Program-made: the position numbers and the translations under genes | Notes under the pieces: generated by a model | Databases searched by the model: none | Told to the model about the DNA's origin: nothing | What the model saw: only the letters and a program-made list of their open reading frames with translations | Shown here: positions 33,968 to 43,188 of the stretch, one piece after another | How positions within the stretch are numbered: position 1 is the stretch's first letter | Layout: each line of letters begins with the position of its first letter | Assembly: GCA_046351455.1 (NCBI GenBank) | Contig: JAXLYM010000033.1 | Coordinates: 16,910-80,909 of the forward strand | DNA length: 64,000 nt | Reading direction: 5' to 3' | DNA from: JADJRH01 sp046351455 | Lineage (GTDB): Bacteria > Myxococcota_A > Polyangia > Polyangiales > Polyangiaceae

Positions 33968-34094
33968 AGCCCAATGCGGGCAGGCTGGAACATCGTTTGA
34001 AACAACGGAATGGTGCCCACCCCCGGTCGCTCAAGATTCATCACATCTTCTCGTCGCTCCTTTTGCGGCCCGATCTGAGCCGCGGGGGAGTGAA

Positions 34095-34120
34095 ACGAGG
34101 GGGCGGCGCCCCCTTGTAAA
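34095..34120. repeat. 26-base hairpin element, copy 2 (inverted)
   Basis: This is the reverse complement of the element at 30235-30260 apart from one loop base. The stem AGGGGGC/GCCCCCT is perfect. It lies between two convergent genes and may act as a bidirectional terminator, or simply be a dispersed palindrome. Confidence 0.65.
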
Positions 34121-34180
34121 TCCGAGAAATGTGAGATGTGACGAATCCTGAGCCCCTGGTCGCGCTAAAGGTCGAAGGCC

Positions 34181-34203
34181 GAGCACGGACCGGGGTGGGC
34201 AAC
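34181..34203. repeat. Family 2 repeat, end fragment
   Basis: GAGCACGGACC followed by GGGGTGGGCAAC matches the right end of the family 2 repeats at 20685-20773 and 62543-62625. The hairpin half is absent. It stops 11 bases before the end of the ABC permease-peptidase gene, as copy 62543-62625 stops four bases before the end of the acyltransferase gene. Confidence 0.6.
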
Positions 34204-34213
34204 TCGTTGTATT

Positions 34214-37200
34214 CTAGTTCTGGTTGGGCTCGACGGGCTTCAGGTTGTCGTCGGAGCTGCGGTCGATTCGCTTGTTGTAAGGGTCGACTCCCGCGTAGCG
34301 CGGCTCCTTGTCGACGACCAGGGTGATCGTCTGGTGGCCGGATTTCAGGGGGCGGCGCTCCAAGGTGAGGACGGAGGCGACCGTGAAGTCGCGCTCGCCG
34401 GGCTCCTCGGTGAAGACGCCGACGTCGAAGGGCTCGTCCAGCGGGGCCTCCGTCTCCTGGCCTTTTCCGTCGGCGTAGAGCTTGCGGGCGTCGACCTCGA
34501 TCGAAACATCGTATTTGCCGTCCGGGCGCTTCGACGAGGTCGCCTTCGTGGTCTTCACGTCCACGAGGGTGATCTTCTCGAAGAGGTCCGTGATCAACGC
34601 GTCATGCGCGGGGCCCGCCTCCTCGCGCAGGATCTTCAGGAAATCGCGGGTGTTCGGGTACGGGGACGGCTTTCCTCCGAAGCGGGCCAGCGTCTTCGAT
34701 AGGGCCCTGTCCACCGTGTCCTGGCCGACGACCTCCTTCAACCAGTACATCACCAGGGCGCCTTTTTGATAGTGGATGTACGGCTGGTTCTCCACGCGGC
34801 TCAAAGGCACCTCCTCCACCACCTCGCCGCCGCGCGAGCGCAGGTATCGGTCCAGCTCGAACTTGAGGAAGCGGCGGATCTGATCCTTGCCGTACACCTT
34901 CTCCATCACGAGCATCGCCGAGTACTGCGCGAAGCTCTCGACGAGCATCGTGGCGCCCTGTTGCTCGCTCGGCAAGAGCTGGTGTCCCCACCACTGATGG
35001 CCGATCTCGTGCGCCGTCACGTACGTCACCATGTCGACCTTCTCCGGATCGCCGAGGCGCTGGAGAAAGCCGATGTTCTCGGAATACGGGATGGTGTTCG
35101 CGAACGACTGCGCGAAGTCCGCGTAGGCCGGGAACTCCAGGATGCGCGCCTGCTTGAACTGGTACGGTGAGAAGCGCTCGGTGAAGAGCGTGAGCGACGT
35201 CTTCATCGTGGAGATCATCCGATCGATGTTGTACTCGTGGCCGGGCTGGTAATAGACCGCGAGCTTCACGTCGCCCTGCTGGTCCGCGCGGACAGCGTAC
35301 CTCGCCGACTGGATGCTGAAGAAGTGGTTGATCGGCGCGTCGGTGCGAAACTGCACGGTCTTGCGGCCGCCGTCCGTCGTCTCCGACACCGTCTCTCCCG
35401 GCGCGATCGGGGTCTGATCCGCGTCGGTGTGGACCGTGATGTCCGCCGTCACCCAGTCGCTGTCCGGCCTCAGGATGTTGCGCGCCCGGCCCCCCTCGTC
35501 GTCCAGGCTCGCGAGGCGCAGATCCTCGGGCAAACCGTGCTTGCGGCGCTTCGAGCGATCGCGCAGGAGCGCGTCCTCCGACATGCCGATCCGGGGGGAG
35601 ATCTCGTCGTTGTCGAGGAAGGTGCCATTTTCCACGATGCGGGTGAGCGGGGACGAGTTCGGGAAGCCCTTCTCTTCCAGCGTGGTCGCGAACGAGAGCG
35701 TGAGAGAGGCGCCCGGCGTCATCGGCTGAGGCAGCTTGTAGATGCGGTAATGGAACCGCGGGAAATCCTGCTCGATCGTCGCGGCGACTGGCACCTTGCC
35801 GGCCTCGTCGGAGATCTGGATCTCGTCGATGCGGAGGCGGTCGTGCCAGCGGATGTGCAGCGTCGAGATGGGCTGTTCCGTGCGGTTCTGGAGGACGTAG
35901 GCGCCTTTCGTGACGGCGCGCGTCTCCCGCGGATAGAGGTCCACGTCGAGCTTGACGCTCTTCACGCGCGGCTGCAGAACGGCCTTGAACGGGAGCAGCG
36001 CCTTCTCCATCTCCGCGAGGCGATCGTCGTGCTGCGGCGATGTCTCGTAGTGATTGAGGATGTTCGTGTTGTAATAGACGAACGCGCCGATACCCACCCA
36101 CGCGACGAACGCGCCGGCCACGATCACGAGCGCGGGGCCGCGGAGGCGCTGCCGGATCTGCCGGAGGCGCGGGCGCAAGGCCACCGTCACGCCGCGGCGC
36201 CACAAGGCGTACGACAGGGACGCGAGGATCACCGCGAAGGCCGTCCAGTAAGCGTGCAGCCACGCCTGGCCGACCCAGAAACGGCCGGCCCGGTTCATGT
36301 CGGAGAGCGGGACAGGGGGCGAGTCGGCGTAGTTGTAGAGCTTGTGCTCGAATCCCGCGCTGGAGAGGGCCACCTGCGCCACGATGTAGAGGAGCATCAC
36401 GCCCCAGCCGATGTATTTCTGCGGGACGAGGACCTGCACGAACACCGAGAGGATCGCGAGCAGCACGGCGCTCACCGTCATCGGCCACACGAACCAGGTG
36501 AGGTATCCGAGGAGGTCAATCGGCGCGCCGCCCCGAATCAACTGGACGATGATCGCCGTGAGGACGCCCGCGACGGACGTGCTCGCGAGGACGAGGGAGA
36601 TCGCCGCGATCTTCGGCACGAGGAAGACCCAGTCGGGGGCGCTCGTGGCGTCGATGATCTCGTGCGTCTTGCGGTCGCGGTCGCGCCACACCAGCTCGCC
36701 GGAGTAATAGACCGCGATGATCATCGGCATCAGCGTGAAGGCGCCGTTCAGCGCGTCCGACATGAGGCGCGTGACCGGGTATGCGAGGGTGCCGTAGAAG
36801 TTGCCGGCGAACCACAGCGCGCCGAGCGAGTTGAGCGCCCCGATGCCGAGGAGCACGAAGAACGCCGGGCTGCGGAACACGAAGGCCATGTCGAACCGCG
36901 CGAGCGACCAGAACCGCGAGCCGCCGGACGACTCCGACGCTGCCAGTTGGGCCTTGGCGATCGAAGCGGCCTTGTCCTCCCCCGCGGACGCCGCGGCCTT
37001 CGGCACCTTTCCGCGGGACTCGAAGCGAAACACCGCGTAGGCGACGCCGAAGAACAGCGCCGAGATCGAGCCCCAGAGGAGGCGATTGTACAGGAGGAGG
37101 CCTGTCATCTCCGGCAGGCGCGTGTTGCGCTCGGACGCCGTCCAGTATTTCGTCGCGATCGACAGCGCCGAGAGGCCGAACGGGTCCGAGAGCGCCGCCA

Positions 37201-37807
37201 CGGTGTCGTGCCGCGGATCCCGCAAGAGGCCGCGCGTCACGACGTAGAGGACGAGCGCCGCGAGCGCGCCGACGTAGGTCCACATCATCGATCGCGTCGC
37301 CGTCGCCAGCGCGAACAGGGCCGAGGACACGATGAGGAGCGTCGGCAGGCCGAAGACGAAGATGGAATACAGATAGTGTGACAGGTGGAAGGGGCCGACC
37401 TTCTCCTGATCGAGCCACGGCATCGCGGAGCCGACGAGGATCCCGAGAGGCACCGACGCGAGCACGAGGAGCGCCGCCGCCGTCGCGCCGAGGAAGCGGC
37501 CGCCCAGATAGGCCCCCTTCGACACCGAGGTGGTCCGCAGGATGGGCGCGAACCCGGTCTCGTCGTCGCGAATGACCACGTTGGAGACCATGGCCACGAT
37601 CACGAAGACCGCGAACAGGCTCATGATCGACTGCGTCTGCAGGATGGCCGCGGGAGAGTTGATGTTGGTGTTGCCGCGCGCGCCGATCTGGATCTGATCG
37701 ACCGTGACGGAGCCGAACGTGAGCAGGAAGAAGAGGGCGCTGCCGACGGCGAAGACAGGGCTCTTGAGCTGATAGCGCCACTCGAAGGCGAGGACGTGTC
37801 GGAACAT
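34214..37807 (-). CDS. ABC transporter permease fused to M1 family aminopeptidase
   Basis: A 1197-residue membrane protein. The first 700 residues are two ABC-2-type permease units with about 12 hydrophobic spans (SPVFAVGSALFFLLTFGSVT, YVGALAALVLYVVTRGLL, YIGWGVMLLYIVAQVALS). The outer C-terminal part is an M1 metallopeptidase-like domain with HEIGH at 933-937 and a Glu in VESFAQY about 20 residues on, the zinc site of the family. It is encoded 14 bases after its ATPase gene. Such fusions are known in several phyla; whether the peptidase is active and what is transported are unknown. The start MFRHVLAFEW follows a GAGGGGAGA site. The zinc site looks intact. Confidence 0.9.
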   Translation of the reverse strand: MFRHVLAFEWRYQLKSPVFAVGSALFFLLTFGSVTVDQIQIGARGNTNINSPAAILQTQSIMSLFAVFVIVAMVSNVVIRDDETGFAPILRTTSVSKGAYLGGRFLGATAAALLVLASVPLGILVGSAMPWLDQEKVGPFHLSHYLYSIFVFGLPTLLIVSSALFALATATRSMMWTYVGALAALVLYVVTRGLLRDPRHDTVAALSDPFGLSALSIATKYWTASERNTRLPEMTGLLLYNRLLWGSISALFFGVAYAVFRFESRGKVPKAAASAGEDKAASIAKAQLAASESSGGSRFWSLARFDMAFVFRSPAFFVLLGIGALNSLGALWFAGNFYGTLAYPVTRLMSDALNGAFTLMPMIIAVYYSGELVWRDRDRKTHEIIDATSAPDWVFLVPKIAAISLVLASTSVAGVLTAIIVQLIRGGAPIDLLGYLTWFVWPMTVSAVLLAILSVFVQVLVPQKYIGWGVMLLYIVAQVALSSAGFEHKLYNYADSPPVPLSDMNRAGRFWVGQAWLHAYWTAFAVILASLSYALWRRGVTVALRPRLRQIRQRLRGPALVIVAGAFVAWVGIGAFVYYNTNILNHYETSPQHDDRLAEMEKALLPFKAVLQPRVKSVKLDVDLYPRETRAVTKGAYVLQNRTEQPISTLHIRWHDRLRIDEIQISDEAGKVPVAATIEQDFPRFHYRIYKLPQPMTPGASLTLSFATTLEEKGFPNSSPLTRIVENGTFLDNDEISPRIGMSEDALLRDRSKRRKHGLPEDLRLASLDDEGGRARNILRPDSDWVTADITVHTDADQTPIAPGETVSETTDGGRKTVQFRTDAPINHFFSIQSARYAVRADQQGDVKLAVYYQPGHEYNIDRMISTMKTSLTLFTERFSPYQFKQARILEFPAYADFAQSFANTIPYSENIGFLQRLGDPEKVDMVTYVTAHEIGHQWWGHQLLPSEQQGATMLVESFAQYSAMLVMEKVYGKDQIRRFLKFELDRYLRSRGGEVVEEVPLSRVENQPYIHYQKGALVMYWLKEVVGQDTVDRALSKTLARFGGKPSPYPNTRDFLKILREEAGPAHDALITDLFEKITLVDVKTTKATSSKRPDGKYDVSIEVDARKLYADGKGQETEAPLDEPFDVGVFTEEPGERDFTVASVLTLERRPLKSGHQTITLVVDKEPRYAGVDPYNKRIDRSSDDNLKPVEPNQN

Positions 37808-37821
37808 GCTTGTCTCCCCTC

Positions 37822-38715
37822 TCAGGCCGTCTTCGCGGCGGCCGCGCGACGCTGGGCGTGGAGGGTGGAGAAATAGACGTCTTCCAGGCCGGCGGGCGCC
37901 TCGGAGAAGCCTTGTTCCGGGGGGCCGTCGGAGAGCACGTGCACGACCGTCCGGCCGGCGGAGAGGCGCGTCGCGATCACGTCGAACCGCTCGCGGAGAG
38001 TCGCCAGTTCGGCCTTGTCGGCGGCGCGCGTCCACACGCGGCCGCGCAGGCGTAGGATCAGGTCCGCGGGAGCTCCGGACTCCACGATTCGACCCTCTGC
38101 CAGGATGGCCATTCGGGGGCACAGATCGGTGACGTCTTCGACGATGTGGGTCGAGAGGAGGACGACCACGTTCTCCCCGATCTCGGCGAGCAGGTTGTTG
38201 AAGCGATTGCGCTCCTCGGGGTCGAGTCCCGCGGTCGGCTCGTCCACGATGATGAGGCGCGGATTGCCGAGGAGGGCCTGCGCGATGCCGAATCGCTGGC
38301 GCATGCCGCCGGAGAAGCCCGCGATGGCCTTCTTGCGGACGTCCCAGAGGTTCACCTGGTGGAGCAGCGCCTCCACCGCTTCGCGCCGCGGGCCGCGCGC
38401 CGAGAGGCCTTTCAGGACTGCCAGGTGGTCGAGCATCTCCACCGCGGAGACGCGCGGGTACACGCCGAAGTCTTGAGGGAGATAGCCGAGGGTGGCGCGC
38501 AGCTTCGCGGGCTCGGCGAGGACGTCGATGTCACCGAAGCGGATGGCCCCGGACGTGGGAATTTGCAGCGTGGCGAGGCACCGCATGAGCGACGATTTGC
38601 CGGCGCCGTTGGGGCCGAGCAGGCCGAACATGCCTTTCGGGATATCGAGGGACACGGCGTCGAGGGCGCGAGTCCCGTTCGGGTAAACGTGGGTGAGCTG
38701 CGAGATCGACAGCAT
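37822..38715 (-). CDS. ABC transporter ATP-binding protein
   Basis: A 297-residue ATPase with Walker A GPNGAGKSS, the Q-loop in YLPQDFGVYPRVS, signature FSGGMRQRFGIAQA, Walker B LIIVDEPTAGLD and the H-loop in LSTHIVED. It resembles the ABC-2 exporter ATPases. It would power the permease-M1 fusion encoded 14 bases downstream. The start MLSISQLTHV has a GGAGG site; the frame is open far upstream, but without similarity. Confidence 0.95.
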   Translation of the reverse strand: MLSISQLTHVYPNGTRALDAVSLDIPKGMFGLLGPNGAGKSSLMRCLATLQIPTSGAIRFGDIDVLAEPAKLRATLGYLPQDFGVYPRVSAVEMLDHLAVLKGLSARGPRREAVEALLHQVNLWDVRKKAIAGFSGGMRQRFGIAQALLGNPRLIIVDEPTAGLDPEERNRFNNLLAEIGENVVVLLSTHIVEDVTDLCPRMAILAEGRIVESGAPADLILRLRGRVWTRAADKAELATLRERFDVIATRLSAGRTVVHVLSDGPPEQGFSEAPAGLEDVYFSTLHAQRRAAAAKTA

Positions 38716-38886
38716 GCGAAGAGGCCTCCGTGGGGCGTTTCCCTCCGCCGGTCGTACCACGACGCGCCGAACGGCCGGAGGAAATGCGGCCCCGCACGTT
38801 CGATCGAGCCCGCCGGAAAATTTCGAGCGCGCGGCAGATCGGCAATGCTCGCCGGGCCGGAGAGGCCGAGTCCGTGATAGCTTGTC

Positions 38887-40476
38887 ATGATGAGAAACCC
38901 TTCGTTTTCCCGCGCCGGCACGCTCTGCCGGTCCGTCCCGGTGATCCTGGCCGCTCTCCTCTTCGGAGGCCGCGCCGAAGCGCAGACGTGGACCGTGTGG
39001 GCCGGCGCTGCGCAGGGCGTCAAATCCGGCACCTACCCGCGCATCGCGATCAGCTCGGCGACGCGCGACATCTATTATTCGTACCTGCTGCCGCAGCTCG
39101 ACGCGAACGGGGTCGTGTACCACGGCAAGCTGGATGATCCGTCGCACCAGCTCACGAAGATGCCCTCGTTCGCGCTGCCCGCGCCGGGGCCGGGAGCGGG
39201 GTATTTCAACGTGGTGTCCATGACGACGACGGCCGCGGGAGAGGCGGTCGTGGGGCTCGGCGCGCAGGGATCTTCGAGCAACACGGACCCGATGCTGAGG
39301 ACGTGGGACGCGGCGCAGGGCCAATGGATCGCCGCGGTTTTGTCGCCGCCCGACAAGGTGTGCAATCACAACCTGTATGTGCTGGAGCGCACGGCCTCGG
39401 GGGAGATCTGGGCAGGGTGCCAGTGGAGCGGCGCCTATCACTCGACGGACGCGGGGCGCACGTTCCAGTACGTGGACGTGAGCGGACTCGTGGGGGCGTC
39501 GGCGCCTGGGTATTATCCGACGGTGGCCGTCGGGGCGGACGGGCTCGGGGCGCTCTACGGGCTCGCGATTGGCAAGGACGACACCGTGTATTTCGGGTCC
39601 GAGACGGGAGGCGTGGTGTTCTCCGCGGACGGGGGCGCGAGCTTCCACCCGCTCGACGCGGACTACTCGAACCCGATGAGCTCGATGGCGCGCGCGCAGA
39701 ACATGGGGAACGTGGCCGGCGTCGGCGTGATGCTGGACGGGCGCGTGATCGCGGGCGGTCCGCCGGGGAGCGGGGCGTTTCCGCCGGCGGACGCGACGCA
39801 TTTCTACCTGTTCGACCGACAGGCCAAGACGACGACGATCGCGCAGGGGATCCCGGACTACGTGCTCGGCGGACAGGGGGTGTCCAAGATTGTCACTCTG
39901 GCGAGCGGGAAGGTGCTGTTCCACTCCAACATCGATCGTGTGGATTCGAGCGGGAACATGCAGTTTGGAGGGATTCGATCTTCGATGGACGGAGTGACCT
40001 GGGTGGATGCGAACGCGGGGATCGACGAGATTTTCCACGCGAACAACATGTGGTTCGACGCGAACGGGCACGGGGCGGCGACGGCGCTCGCGGTGGACGG
40101 AGACGACGCATACACGGCCACGACCTCGGGGAAGATCTTCGTGCTTCCGGGCGCGGGCGGCGGCGGTGGAGGCGGCGGAATGGGGGGCTCCGGCGGTTCG
40201 CAAGGCGGCGGCGGATCGCAAGGTGGCAGTGGCGGATCGGCGGGCGGATCGGCGGGCGGCTCCACGGGGGGCAGCGCGACGGGCGGAGCGACGGGCGCCG
40301 GAGCGGCGGGACAAGGGGGTACGGGCGGAGCGACTGGCACCTCCACGGGAGGAGGCGACACCGGCTCTGACGGCGGCTGCGGATGTGCGGTGCCGGGGCG
40401 CAGGACGGGGAGCGGCGGGTGGATGGCCGTGGCCGCGGCGCTCGCGCTGCTGCGGCGGAAGCGAAAGGCACGTTGA
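38887..40476 (+). CDS. MYXO-CTERM surface protein with BNR-like repeats
   Basis: A 529-residue exported protein (signal VPVILAALLFGGRAEAQTW). The body is a propeller-like domain with Asp-box elements (YHSTDAGRTFQYVDVSG, VFSADGGASFHPLD, RSSMDGVTWVDANAG). A long Gly/Ser linker follows, then GGCGCAVPGRR, a hydrophobic segment (GWMAVAAALALL) and basic end RRKRKAR, the MYXO-CTERM sorting signal. The tail Cys is thought to be processed for anchoring at the outer surface. This tail is the clearest sign of myxobacterial origin. It is divergent from the ABC ATPase gene. Confidence 0.88.
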   Translation: MMRNPSFSRAGTLCRSVPVILAALLFGGRAEAQTWTVWAGAAQGVKSGTYPRIAISSATRDIYYSYLLPQLDANGVVYHGKLDDPSHQLTKMPSFALPAPGPGAGYFNVVSMTTTAAGEAVVGLGAQGSSSNTDPMLRTWDAAQGQWIAAVLSPPDKVCNHNLYVLERTASGEIWAGCQWSGAYHSTDAGRTFQYVDVSGLVGASAPGYYPTVAVGADGLGALYGLAIGKDDTVYFGSETGGVVFSADGGASFHPLDADYSNPMSSMARAQNMGNVAGVGVMLDGRVIAGGPPGSGAFPPADATHFYLFDRQAKTTTIAQGIPDYVLGGQGVSKIVTLASGKVLFHSNIDRVDSSGNMQFGGIRSSMDGVTWVDANAGIDEIFHANNMWFDANGHGAATALAVDGDDAYTATTSGKIFVLPGAGGGGGGGGMGGSGGSQGGGGSQGGSGGSAGGSAGGSTGGSATGGATGAGAAGQGGTGGATGTSTGGGDTGSDGGCGCAVPGRRTGSGGWMAVAAALALLRRKRKAR

Positions 40477-40496
40477 TCGCGAGGGGCGCGACGTCG

Positions 40497-40554
40497 ACTG
40501 GACAGGATCCCGCCGAGAGCGTCCTTGTTCGAGGAGGGGGACGCGGAGCACGAG
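40497..40554 (-). pseudogene. Relic of a MYXO-CTERM coding segment
   Basis: These 58 bases match 43244-43301 at 56 positions. At 43244-43301 the minus strand codes for the end of a MYXO-CTERM protein (CSASPTSNKDALGAILSS). Here the minus strand reads CSASPSSNKDALGGILSS, then loses the hydrophobic segment. No gene body is attached. It lies 20 bases after another MYXO-CTERM gene on the opposite strand. It is probably left from a duplication or recombination between surface-protein genes. Confidence 0.6.
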
Positions 40555-40661
40555 AGTCGACGCGAGGAGGAGGCCGGGCCCCTGAAAACAGGCCTTCTCT
40601 CGGATGAACGTGCGCAACTTCTTCCGGGCCGGTGGCACCTTGATTGCGTGCCGGTTCCGGG

Positions 40662-42437
40662 ATGCGCACTACCACCATTCTGCTCATTGCGATGTCCGGA
40701 AGCGTGTTTGGCTGCGGGGGCGCTTCTTCCGCGTCATCGGGGGCCACGGGGGCGGGCGGAGGGATTGAAACCGGGGGAAACGGCGGAGGAAACACGGGGG
40801 ATGTCGCCGCGCTCGCGCTGCCTCCCCTCCAGAACGTCAACAACGGTCGATTCGCGACCTCGCCCACCTGCAAACAGTGCCACTCCAACTCCGCGAACGC
40901 GACGGCGATGCGCGACGAGAAGAAGGAGCCAATCGGCTTCTTCGATCTCTGGCAAGCGACCATGATGGGCGGCTCTGCCCGTGATCCGCTGTGGCGCGCC
41001 GTCGTCTCCGCCGAGGTGGCGGCCGCCCCGTCGCAGAAGGACCACATCGAAGCCAAATGCATGCGGTGCCACGCCCCCATGGGGAGCGCGGACGCGCAGC
41101 TCGCGGGCGGAGACCCGATGAAGATGACCATGATCGGCGACGGGACCGACCGCGGGACGCTCGCGCTCGACGGCGTCTCCTGCGCGCTCTGCCACCAGAT
41201 CCAGCCGAGCCACCTCGGCGAGGACCAGAGCTTCAGCGGGCGCTACGTCATCGACGCCGTCGGCGAGATCTACGGGCCCCACGCGGCGCCGTTCACCATG
41301 CCGATGGTGCATCACACGGGCTTCACCCCGGTGCAGGCCGCCCACGTGCGTAAATCCTCGCTCTGCGGCACGTGCCACACGCTGGAGACCGAGGCGCTCG
41401 ACGCGGCGGGAGAGCCGCAGGGGATGGTCCTGCCCGAGCAGACTCCTTATCTGGAGTGGCGGAGCTCGGCGTTCAACGACGAAGGGAGCAAGCCCGGCCC
41501 GAAGGCGAAGAGCTGCCAGGGCTGCCACGTGCCCACCGACAGCGCCGCAGGCGTGCCCATCGAGACGAAGATCGCCAGGAATCCGGGCGGCTTCGATTTC
41601 CCGCCGGTGAGCCCGCGCACGCCCGTCGGGAGGCACCTGTTCGTGGGGGGAAACACCCTGGTCCCGGCGCTGTTCATCGCGTGGCCCGATGTGCTCCAGC
41701 CCCAGGCTCCCGCAGCGGCGTTCGAGCGGATCATCGCCCTGGCCCGGGAGCAGCTCAGCTCGTATTCCGTGAAGCTCACCTTGAAGGAGACCGCGCGCGA
41801 CGGAGGGGAGATCGTGGTGAAGGTGCGGCTCGATAACCTGACTGGCCACAAGTTTCCGACAGCGCACCCGGCGCGGCGAGCGTGGCTCCGCCTCGTCGTC
41901 CGGGACAAGGCCGGAGGGGTCGTGTTCGCGTCGGGGGCGTTCGACGCGGACGGCCGGCTCCTCGACTCGGTCGGGACGCCGCTGCCCTCGGAGGCGGCCA
42001 ATGGCCCGACGCTGCCCCACATGGATGTCGTGACCGGGGCGGAGAAGCCGTATGTGCTGGAGTCGGTGATGGCGGACGCGGGCGGTGCGCCCACGTATTC
42101 GTTGATCCGGGGCGCCAAGTACCTCAAGGACTCACGGCTCCTGCCGCAGGGGTTCGCGCCGAGCGCCGCGGACGCGCCCAGGGTCGCCGCCGTCGGGACA
42201 TCGGCGGACGCGACGTTCGCGGCCGGCGGGGATGAGGTCACGTACCGCGCGGCGGCGCCGGCCGGGAAGGGGCCTTATTCGGTGACTGCCACGCTGGTGT
42301 ACACGCCCCTCTCCGCCAGGTACGCCGCCGAGCTGTCGCACTGGGACACGCCGGAGGTGAAGGCCCTGTTCAAGATGCTCGCGAAGGTGAGCCGCGCCCC
42401 CGAGATCGTCGCGGAGGCGGCGGCGAGCGTCGACTGA
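40662..42437 (+). CDS. Pentahaem c-type cytochrome lipoprotein
   Basis: A 591-residue lipoprotein (IAMSGSVFGCGGAS) with five CxxCH haem motifs: CKQCH, CMRCH, CALCH, CGTCH and CQGCH, all within the first 310 residues. The first half resembles the multihaem cytochrome c-554 or octahaem-type proteins; the second half is beta-rich (ETARDGGEIVVKVRLDN and LTGHKFPTAHPARRAWLRLV), as in related exported cytochromes. It would carry electrons outside the inner membrane. No reductase partner is next to it. The start MRTTTILL is chosen because it begins the signal; an ATG six codons before is also open. Confidence 0.88.
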   Translation: MRTTTILLIAMSGSVFGCGGASSASSGATGAGGGIETGGNGGGNTGDVAALALPPLQNVNNGRFATSPTCKQCHSNSANATAMRDEKKEPIGFFDLWQATMMGGSARDPLWRAVVSAEVAAAPSQKDHIEAKCMRCHAPMGSADAQLAGGDPMKMTMIGDGTDRGTLALDGVSCALCHQIQPSHLGEDQSFSGRYVIDAVGEIYGPHAAPFTMPMVHHTGFTPVQAAHVRKSSLCGTCHTLETEALDAAGEPQGMVLPEQTPYLEWRSSAFNDEGSKPGPKAKSCQGCHVPTDSAAGVPIETKIARNPGGFDFPPVSPRTPVGRHLFVGGNTLVPALFIAWPDVLQPQAPAAAFERIIALAREQLSSYSVKLTLKETARDGGEIVVKVRLDNLTGHKFPTAHPARRAWLRLVVRDKAGGVVFASGAFDADGRLLDSVGTPLPSEAANGPTLPHMDVVTGAEKPYVLESVMADAGGAPTYSLIRGAKYLKDSRLLPQGFAPSAADAPRVAAVGTSADATFAAGGDEVTYRAAAPAGKGPYSVTATLVYTPLSARYAAELSHWDTPEVKALFKMLAKVSRAPEIVAEAAASVD

Positions 42438-42561
42438 GAGGCCGGACGCACGGCGCCCCCCTCGGCGCGCGGAGGCCCGGAGGGCCGAGCACGACGATTG
42501 GGGGGCGCGGGCGCGACGACCGAAGGGAGGAGCGCCGTGGGGGGCACCCGGAGAACGAGCT

Positions 42562-43188
42562 TCAGGCGGAAGGCGGGTCGAAGACTCCCTCGTAGACGCG
42601 GTCGATCTCGATGGCGCAGCCGATCGACGTCAGCTCCAGGCGGTCATGGGCGCTCAGAATACGGAGTGTCCATGAGCCGTCTCCCTGGCGCGTGAACACC
42701 TCGATCCGAGGCTCTCTCTGGGAGGCGATCACGTACTCCATGAACGAGGGGATGGTGCGGTATCCGGCGAACTTGTCGCCGCGGTCGTACGCCTCCGTGC
42801 CGGCCGACAATACCGCGATGACGACGCTCGGGTTCAGGAGCGTGTCGCGCTGTTCGTCGGTGAATTCGGGGCGGCCGCAGACGATCGTGCCGTCCGGATA
42901 GACGTAGCGCCCGGTGGCGGGGACGTGAACACGCATGTTGGACTCGAAGGCGCGACAGCCGCGTCCGGCGAGGGCGGCGCGCAGCTCGGCCAGGAGATTG
43001 AGCGTCACGGCGCTGTGCTCGGCCGTGCCGCCCGACATCGCGAAGATCTCACCGTCCGCGAATTCGTGCCGCTCGGGAGAGGCGCGCTCGAACGCCAGGT
43101 ACTCCTCCGCAGAGAGGCCGGTCCGGAGGTCCGGAGGGCTGCGATTCCCATGCGAGGGACTTTCGCGCACCCGCGCCGTGGCGTCCAC
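42562..43188 (-). CDS. Uma2 (DUF820) family nuclease-like protein
   Basis: A complete family domain: LSAEEYLAFERASPERHEFA, DGEIFAMSGGTAEHSAVTLN, YVYPDGTIVCG, NPSVVIAVLSAGTEAYDRGD and KFAGYRTIPSFMEYVIASQR. The acidic residues of the PD-(D/E)XK-like fold are in YPDGTIV and nearby. Function is unknown. The longest frame starts with GTG and overlaps the upstream MYXO-CTERM gene by 140 bases; a later GTG (six codons on) is possible. It is a second, distinct member of the family in the window. Confidence 0.85.
   Translation of the reverse strand: MDATARVRESPSHGNRSPPDLRTGLSAEEYLAFERASPERHEFADGEIFAMSGGTAEHSAVTLNLLAELRAALAGRGCRAFESNMRVHVPATGRYVYPDGTIVCGRPEFTDEQRDTLLNPSVVIAVLSAGTEAYDRGDKFAGYRTIPSFMEYVIASQREPRIEVFTRQGDGSWTLRILSAHDRLELTSIGCAIEIDRVYEGVFDPPSA

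Larger units (their letters stand above)
33968..34213. other. 246-base intergenic stretch with two repeat fragments
   Basis: This convergent gap holds an inverted copy of the 26-base hairpin element and the last 23 bases of the family 2 repeat. No gene or other clear signal is seen. The hairpin is placed to end transcription from both sides. Confidence 0.6.
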
